Source: Pacificispira sp002696645
Lineage (GTDB): Bacteria; Pseudomonadota; Alphaproteobacteria; UBA8366; Aestuariispiraceae
DNA length: 64,000 nucleotides
Direction: 5' to 3'
Assembly: GCF_048892425.1 (NCBI RefSeq)
Contig: NZ_JBLZHU010000003.1
Location: 365,850 to 429,849, forward strand
How positions within the stretch are numbered: position 1 is the stretch's first letter; every line of letters starts with the position of its first letter. Under the pieces are notes generated by a model, which ran no database searches, was not told the DNA's origin, and was given only the letters and a program-made list of their open reading frames with translations. Positions 59,931 to 64,000 of this stretch are shown here, piece by piece. The translations under genes and the position numbers were made by a program.

Positions 59931-61740
59931 TCACGGCAGTCATAATCTTGGCTGGATATCGTGCCAGGCTTTCAGCCTGACGATAAGGAGCGTGGCACTG
60001 TTCGGTCTGCTGATGACCGCTATGCCTATCGCGCGGGCACAGGTGCAACTGTTTCCGTCACTGCAAGGCGGAACTCAGAACCAGCCGAATTCGCAAAATC
60101 CTGATCAACCGTCGGCGAATCCTGAACCTACAGCTCCTTCTGGCATGGCGGTTGAAACATTGGGCGCGGTGGACACAGAAGCCGTTGGCGCTTTGCCGGA
60201 CTCTGTTGCCGCTCTGCCGCCAGATCTGTGGAGCGGCCTGTCTCGCAATACGATTGCGGCCTTGATCAATGGCCTGAATGGGAATGGCGATTACCCCGTC
60301 GCGCGGGGGCTGGCGAAACGCCTGCTATTATCCGCCGCCGCCTTGCCGCCACAGGACTCCGGCACACAGGTATCTGTCCTAAAAGCCCGCATTGAAGCAT
60401 TGGCCCGTCTGGGATTTGCCGGTGATGCAGGAATGCTGGCCCGCGCCGGTGCCGATGCGTTGCGGGATCCCGATGGACTGGCCGCCGTGGCGCGCGCCCA
60501 ATTGGCCGCCTATGACCTGCCCGAAGCCTGCAGCACGGCATCAAATGCCGTTGCACAGTCCAATGATGTATTCTGGCAAAAACTGATTGCCTTCTGCCAG
60601 GCAGTTGCCGGTCAGAAGGATCAGGCCTCCCTTGCGGCGCAAACATTGTTTGATACAGGCGTGAAAGACCCGGTCTATTTTACCCTGATGGACAGCATCA
60701 CCCTGGGGCTTGCGCCGGAACTCAAGGCTTTGACCCCTGAAGGGGCGATGCATTATGCGATGCTGCGATTTTCCGGGGCGCCTGTGCCTTTTGGCAGCAC
60801 AGACCCCTTGATCACTCAATTGGCCGTACAACAGGCCTCCGACCTGGATGTGGCGGAAAGCGCCGCCAGACGCGGCCTGCTTTCCTCCGAGGCCCTTGCA
60901 GATAAATATCTTTCCGAGGCCTTTAAATCCGCCGCATTGGATGCCCCCCTGGAGGCGCTGGACAAAATCAGCCCTGCGGCGGGACGGGCGCTGTTATATC
61001 AGGTCCTGCTGAAATGGGAAATTCCGGCCCTGCGCGCAGAGGCTGTTTCCGTCGCCCTGACCCGCGCGCGGTCAGATGGGTTGCTGATCGCCATTGCGCC
61101 GGTTTTTGCTACACCGGCCATGACAATCCCACCGTCCAATGACCTATTGTGGTTTGCCGAGGATGCCGCGCGATTATTCTATATGACCGGGCACACGGAT
61201 CGGGCCCGCCAATGGCATGCCCTGCTGCGCAGTCATGCGACCACCAATGCGGACAGTGCCGCTTCCAACGCCAGATTGTGGCATCTGGCCATGCTGTCGG
61301 GTGAAACCGGACAGGCGCTGGGCCAATCCCGCCGTGATTGGGATCGGGCCATTATTGACGGCGCCGAAGACCCGGATGCGGGTCGGGCCCATCTTGAAAC
61401 ACTAAAAGCACTGGTGCAGGCGGCTACCGGAGGAGAACCACTGGCCAGTGAGGCAGACCTGCGCACCGATGCCATGGCGGCCCATCCTGAAACCGGTATC
61501 GGCGCCGCCGCACTGCCGCTGCATCTGTTGACGCGCGCCGCAGAGGCAAGACGGATGGGGGAAGTCGTGGCCCTGTCTATCGCCGTTTTGTCGACCGGCC
61601 CGGCGCAGGACCTAAATCCGTCCACGCCCATAGCGGTCGTGCGGGCGCTAACCACTGTGGGCTTGCAGCGCGATGCCCGGCAACTGGCGCTGGAAACCGC
61701 CGTTCTGTCCGCCCCCAGCCCGGTCCCGATGGACCGATAG
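59908..61740 (+). CDS. Exported alpha-helical repeat protein of unknown function
   Basis: The 610-aa protein has an N-terminal hydrophobic segment ending IARAQ (residues ~26-45) that looks like a signal peptide. A Gln/Pro/Asn-rich linker (50-78) precedes a long alanine-rich helical body with TPR-like or solenoid character (e.g. LARLGFAGDAGMLARAGADAL). No catalytic motif is visible. Its place before xerD and after aroK is seen in related bacteria. It overlaps the small membrane protein gene, so they are likely co-translated. Confidence 0.78.
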   Translation: MTDSRSRNHGSHNLGWISCQAFSLTIRSVALFGLLMTAMPIARAQVQLFPSLQGGTQNQPNSQNPDQPSANPEPTAPSGMAVETLGAVDTEAVGALPDSVAALPPDLWSGLSRNTIAALINGLNGNGDYPVARGLAKRLLLSAAALPPQDSGTQVSVLKARIEALARLGFAGDAGMLARAGADALRDPDGLAAVARAQLAAYDLPEACSTASNAVAQSNDVFWQKLIAFCQAVAGQKDQASLAAQTLFDTGVKDPVYFTLMDSITLGLAPELKALTPEGAMHYAMLRFSGAPVPFGSTDPLITQLAVQQASDLDVAESAARRGLLSSEALADKYLSEAFKSAALDAPLEALDKISPAAGRALLYQVLLKWEIPALRAEAVSVALTRARSDGLLIAIAPVFATPAMTIPPSNDLLWFAEDAARLFYMTGHTDRARQWHALLRSHATTNADSAASNARLWHLAMLSGETGQALGQSRRDWDRAIIDGAEDPDAGRAHLETLKALVQAATGGEPLASEADLRTDAMAAHPETGIGAAALPLHLLTRAAEARRMGEVVALSIAVLSTGPAQDLNPSTPIAVVRALTTVGLQRDARQLALETAVLSAPSPVPMDR

Positions 61741-61750
61741 AGCAAAGGTC

Positions 61751-62662
61751 ATGTCGCGCTGGATCGACGCTTTCCTGGATATGCTGGTGGCAGAGCGCGG
61801 CGCTTCAAAAAACACCTGCATCGCCTATGACAGGGACCTTAAGGACTATACTGCCTATTTAAAGGCCCAGGACCAAACTCCGCAAACTGTCGGTCCGGAG
61901 GAAATTTCCGCCTATCTGAGCGCGCTGGCGCGCGGCGGGGCAAAACCCGCTACAGCGGCGCGCAAACTGTCCGCCCTTCGGCAATTCCATCGCTTTCTGT
62001 ATGGCGAAGGATATGCGCCACGGGATGCAACAGCCACAGTGGATGCGCCCCGCAAGGGACGCCTCCTGCCAAAATTCCTTAGCGAGGCAGAGGTGGACAC
62101 CCTGCTGATCGCCGCCCGAAAGGCCAAGGGGCTGGACGGTGTGCGGTTGGTGTGTCTGTTGGAGGTCCTGTATGCGACCGGGTTGCGGGTCAGCGAGTTG
62201 GTCACCCTGCCCCTGTCTGCCGCACGGCGCGAAGAACCCTTTCTGATGGTGCGGGGCAAGGGCGGCAAGGAACGCCTTGTGCCGCTGTCCCCCCCGGCGC
62301 GCCAGGCGCTGGTCGCCTATCGCAAGGTCCGCGATGCTTTTCTGCCCGACGGGGTGAAGGACAGTCCTTACCTGTTCCCCAGCCGGTCCAAGGAGGGATA
62401 TCTGACACGCCAGCGTTTTGGGCAGATGCTGAAAGAATTGGCCCTACAGGCAAGGCTGGACCCGGCCAAGATCAGCCCCCACGTGCTGCGCCATGCCTTT
62501 GCCGGGCATCTGGTTGCCCATGGGGCAGATCTGCGGTCCGTTCAGCAGATGCTGGGCCATGCGGATATTTCGACCACACAGATCTATACTCATGTCCTCA
62601 ATGAGCGTCTGGCGTCCCTTGTTGCGGACAAACACCCCCTGGCAAAGCGACCAAAAACATAA
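61751..62662 (+). CDS. xerD: Tyrosine site-specific recombinase XerD
   Basis: XerD resolves chromosome dimers at dif together with XerC. The 303-aa protein has the SAM-like N-terminal domain and a complete catalytic set: Arg in ATGLRVSELV (near 145-154), Lys in GKGGKERLVPLS, HVLRH near 242-246, MLGHADI and Tyr in TTQIYTHV (near 274-281). The usual HAFATHLL reads HAFAGHLV here. The ATG at 61751 is used; upstream frame is not conserved. Confidence 0.92.
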   Translation: MSRWIDAFLDMLVAERGASKNTCIAYDRDLKDYTAYLKAQDQTPQTVGPEEISAYLSALARGGAKPATAARKLSALRQFHRFLYGEGYAPRDATATVDAPRKGRLLPKFLSEAEVDTLLIAARKAKGLDGVRLVCLLEVLYATGLRVSELVTLPLSAARREEPFLMVRGKGGKERLVPLSPPARQALVAYRKVRDAFLPDGVKDSPYLFPSRSKEGYLTRQRFGQMLKELALQARLDPAKISPHVLRHAFAGHLVAHGADLRSVQQMLGHADISTTQIYTHVLNERLASLVADKHPLAKRPKT

Positions 62663-62694
62663 ATCCATAGTTTTTGCTTGCGATTTCCGTTAGG

Positions 62695-62708
62695 TGGAAT
62701 AGGTTCCA
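62695..62708 (+). promoter_or_regulatory. Short inverted repeat upstream of the malyl-CoA lyase gene
   Basis: TGGAA and TTCCA arms are separated by 4 nt, about 55 bp before the start codon of the lyase, in an AT-rich stretch that could hold its promoter. It could be a regulator site but may be chance. Confidence 0.3.
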
Positions 62709-62762
62709 TTTATGAATTTAATCCACGTCCCCGGTTAATATACGTCCCAGGAGAGTCGTCTC

Positions 62763-63740
62763 ATGAGTTTTACGATCGTTGAACAAGCCACCCCCCGTCT
62801 GAACCGCAGCGAACTGGCCGTTCCCGGCAGCCGAACCGAACTGTTCGAAAAGGCAGCAAAATCAGATGTCGATGTCATCTTCCTGGATTGTGAAGATGCG
62901 GTTGCGCCCGATGAGAAAGAAAAAGCACGCAAGAATATCATCGAAGCATTGAACGATATCGATTGGGGCACCAAAACGATGTCCGTTCGCATCAATGGTC
63001 TGGATACCCACTACATGTATCGCGATGTCGTCGATATCCTGGAACAGGGTGGCGAGCGTCTGGATATGATCATGATCCCGAAAGTCGGCACCCCGTCCGA
63101 TATCTATGCCGTCGATATGCTGGTGACCCAGGTGGAAGCCGCTGTGAAGCGCAAAAAGCGGATTGGTTTTGAATTGATCATCGAAACCGCGCTTGGCATG
63201 GCCAATGTGGATGCCTGCGCTGCGGCTTCTCCGCGCAATGAATCGCTGCACTTTGGGGTTGCCGACTATGCCGCATCAACCAAGGCCCGCACCACTGTCA
63301 TTGGTGGCCCCCATGCGGATTATGGCGTGCTGACCGACAAGGATGGCGATGCGCCCCGCGATTATCATTGGGGCGATATGTGGCATTATGCCATCAGCCG
63401 CATGGTGGTTGCCGCCCGCGCCAATGGTTTGCGCCCCGTCGATGGCCCGTTTGGTGATTTCTCTGATCCCGAAGGTTATAAGGCCCAGGCCAATCGCGCC
63501 GGGGTTCTGGGCTGTGAAGGCAAATGGGCGATCCATCCCAGCCAGGTCGCCATGGCGAACGAGCTGTTCTCCCCTTCTGAAGCGGACGTGACCAAGGCCC
63601 AGCGCATCCTGGACGCCATGGCCCAGGCCCAGAAGGAAGGCAAGGGTGCCGTCTCTCTGGACGGTCGCCTGATCGACATCGCCTCCATCAAACAGGCCGA
63701 AAACCTGATCGCCAAGTCAAAGGCGATCGCTGGGAATTAA
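62763..63740 (+). CDS. mcl: L-malyl-CoA/beta-methylmalyl-CoA lyase (CitE superfamily)
   Basis: The 325-aa TIM-barrel enzyme matches Mcl1-type lyases, which reversibly cleave malyl-CoA to acetyl-CoA and glyoxylate and also act on methylmalyl-CoA. Key blocks are RSELAVPGSRTELFEKAAKS (residues 14-33), FLDCEDAVAPDEKEKAR with the metal Glu/Asp, IPKVGTPSDIY and ELIIETALGMANV. GCEGKWAIHPSQV follows near the end. It suggests an ethylmalonyl-CoA pathway or related glyoxylate handling. A GGAGAG ribosome site precedes it. Confidence 0.92.
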   Translation: MSFTIVEQATPRLNRSELAVPGSRTELFEKAAKSDVDVIFLDCEDAVAPDEKEKARKNIIEALNDIDWGTKTMSVRINGLDTHYMYRDVVDILEQGGERLDMIMIPKVGTPSDIYAVDMLVTQVEAAVKRKKRIGFELIIETALGMANVDACAAASPRNESLHFGVADYAASTKARTTVIGGPHADYGVLTDKDGDAPRDYHWGDMWHYAISRMVVAARANGLRPVDGPFGDFSDPEGYKAQANRAGVLGCEGKWAIHPSQVAMANELFSPSEADVTKAQRILDAMAQAQKEGKGAVSLDGRLIDIASIKQAENLIAKSKAIAGN

Positions 63741-63766
63741 TTCCGGGGATTCTGGGTCTTCATTCC

Positions 63767-63824
63767 GTTCGGCGGGTGCAGCGCGGTCTTTCGGGATCAG
63801 CACTGCAGCCGCCGAACTTGTCTT
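63767..63824 (+). terminator. Long stem-loop after the malyl-CoA lyase gene
   Basis: Arms 63767-63781 and 63803-63817 pair over 14 of 15 positions (GTTCGGCGG with CCGCCGAAC, then TGCAG with CTGCA), enclosing a 21-nt loop. A TTGTCTT stretch follows. It is positioned to end the lyase transcript 27 nt past its stop. Confidence 0.65.
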
Positions 63825-63953
63825 AAGGCCCTTTTGGAAGGGGACGCCCAATCTTTTACCCCTCCCCCCTTGAGGCAGGGGAATCGCATATGGCAGATTT
63901 GCCATAGGCGGCGAACAGGATTCTAAGGAGGTTTTCCATTTGCGGAGGACCTC

Positions 63954-64000
63954 ATGGAGCAGTTTGAAGACACGTTTGGGGATTTGCCGGACCCGCGCGC
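63954..64000 (+). CDS. Start of an ISAs1-family-like transposase, cut by window edge
   Basis: The last 47 bases translate from an ATG at 63954 as MEQFEDTFGDLPDPRA. The FGDLPDPR pattern right at the N-terminus is characteristic of ISAs1-type transposases (DDE family). A GGAGG ribosome site lies 7 nt upstream and another AAGGAGG lies earlier. Only 15 codons are visible, so the family call rests on a short motif. If correct, an insertion sequence begins just downstream of the lyase gene. Confidence 0.6.
   Translation, partial: MEQFEDTFGDLPDPR

Noticed and set aside
61751..62662. Integrase of a mobile element rather than XerD
   Set aside because: Length, complete active site and the position next to aroK are as in chromosomal xerD; no attachment-site repeats or cargo genes flank it.

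Overview
The window is chromosomal DNA from an alphaproteobacterium, most likely a Rhodospirillales-type heterotroph. The evidence is gene order and protein families: a Fur/MucR/RimI/MiaB/PhoH/YbeY block, trpB-trpA-accD-folC, secA–peptidyl-prolyl isomerase–argJ–mutT, bolA–dnaJ-like–cobS–cobT, aroK-aroB–CorC-type protein–DUF2889, and an Hsp20–DUF1150 pair. The genus cannot be named from the sequence alone. Coding density is high and many neighbours overlap by 1-4 nt (ATGA, GTGA or TGATG), so translational coupling is common.

Layout. Bases 1-7000 (minus strand) hold RNA modification and translation genes (ybeY, phoH, miaB), an ornithine-lipid gene pair (olsB plus a PlsC-type acyltransferase) coupled to fur, a MucR/Ros regulator and rimI. 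Bases 7000-17000 hold two cell-wall/polysaccharide enzymes, nfuA, a universal stress protein, folC, accD, trpA, trpB, a pirin and a 3-methyladenine glycosylase. Bases 17200-22100 are a polyamine-type ABC transporter operon (Tat-exported binding protein, ATPase, two permeases) with an unknown passenger gene. Bases 22100-28300 hold secA, a TPR gene, a parvulin, argJ and mutT. Bases 28300-28900 are a nest of palindromic intergenic repeats with a 214-bp segment present twice. Bases 28978-34800 contain acetoacetyl-CoA synthetase, a tiny cysteine-rich protein, TPR proteins and an EI24 membrane protein.

Bases 34987-38790 form a compact catabolic-looking unit: a GntR regulator preceded by a perfect 16-bp palindrome, an EctD-like Fe(II)/2-oxoglutarate dioxygenase, a SAF-type NAD(P) oxidoreductase and an SDR, ending in three hairpins spaced exactly 36 nt apart. 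A drug/metabolite exporter and a BKACE (DUF849) enzyme follow. Bases 41350-43525 are an AT-rich accessory island with a KAP-type P-loop NTPase and the 3' remnant of a DUF3800 gene. This is the best candidate for a poorly described, possibly defence-related system.

Bases 43640-64000 return to core genes: polA, a heat-shock pair (hsp20 with a ROSE-like RNA thermometer, and DUF1150), NnrU, small hypotheticals, an EamA/MarR pair, accA, cobT, cobS, a J-domain protein, bolA, aroB, aroK, xerD and a malyl-CoA lyase. The window ends inside what looks like an ISAs1-family transposase gene. No tRNA, rRNA, CRISPR array or replication origin was recognised.
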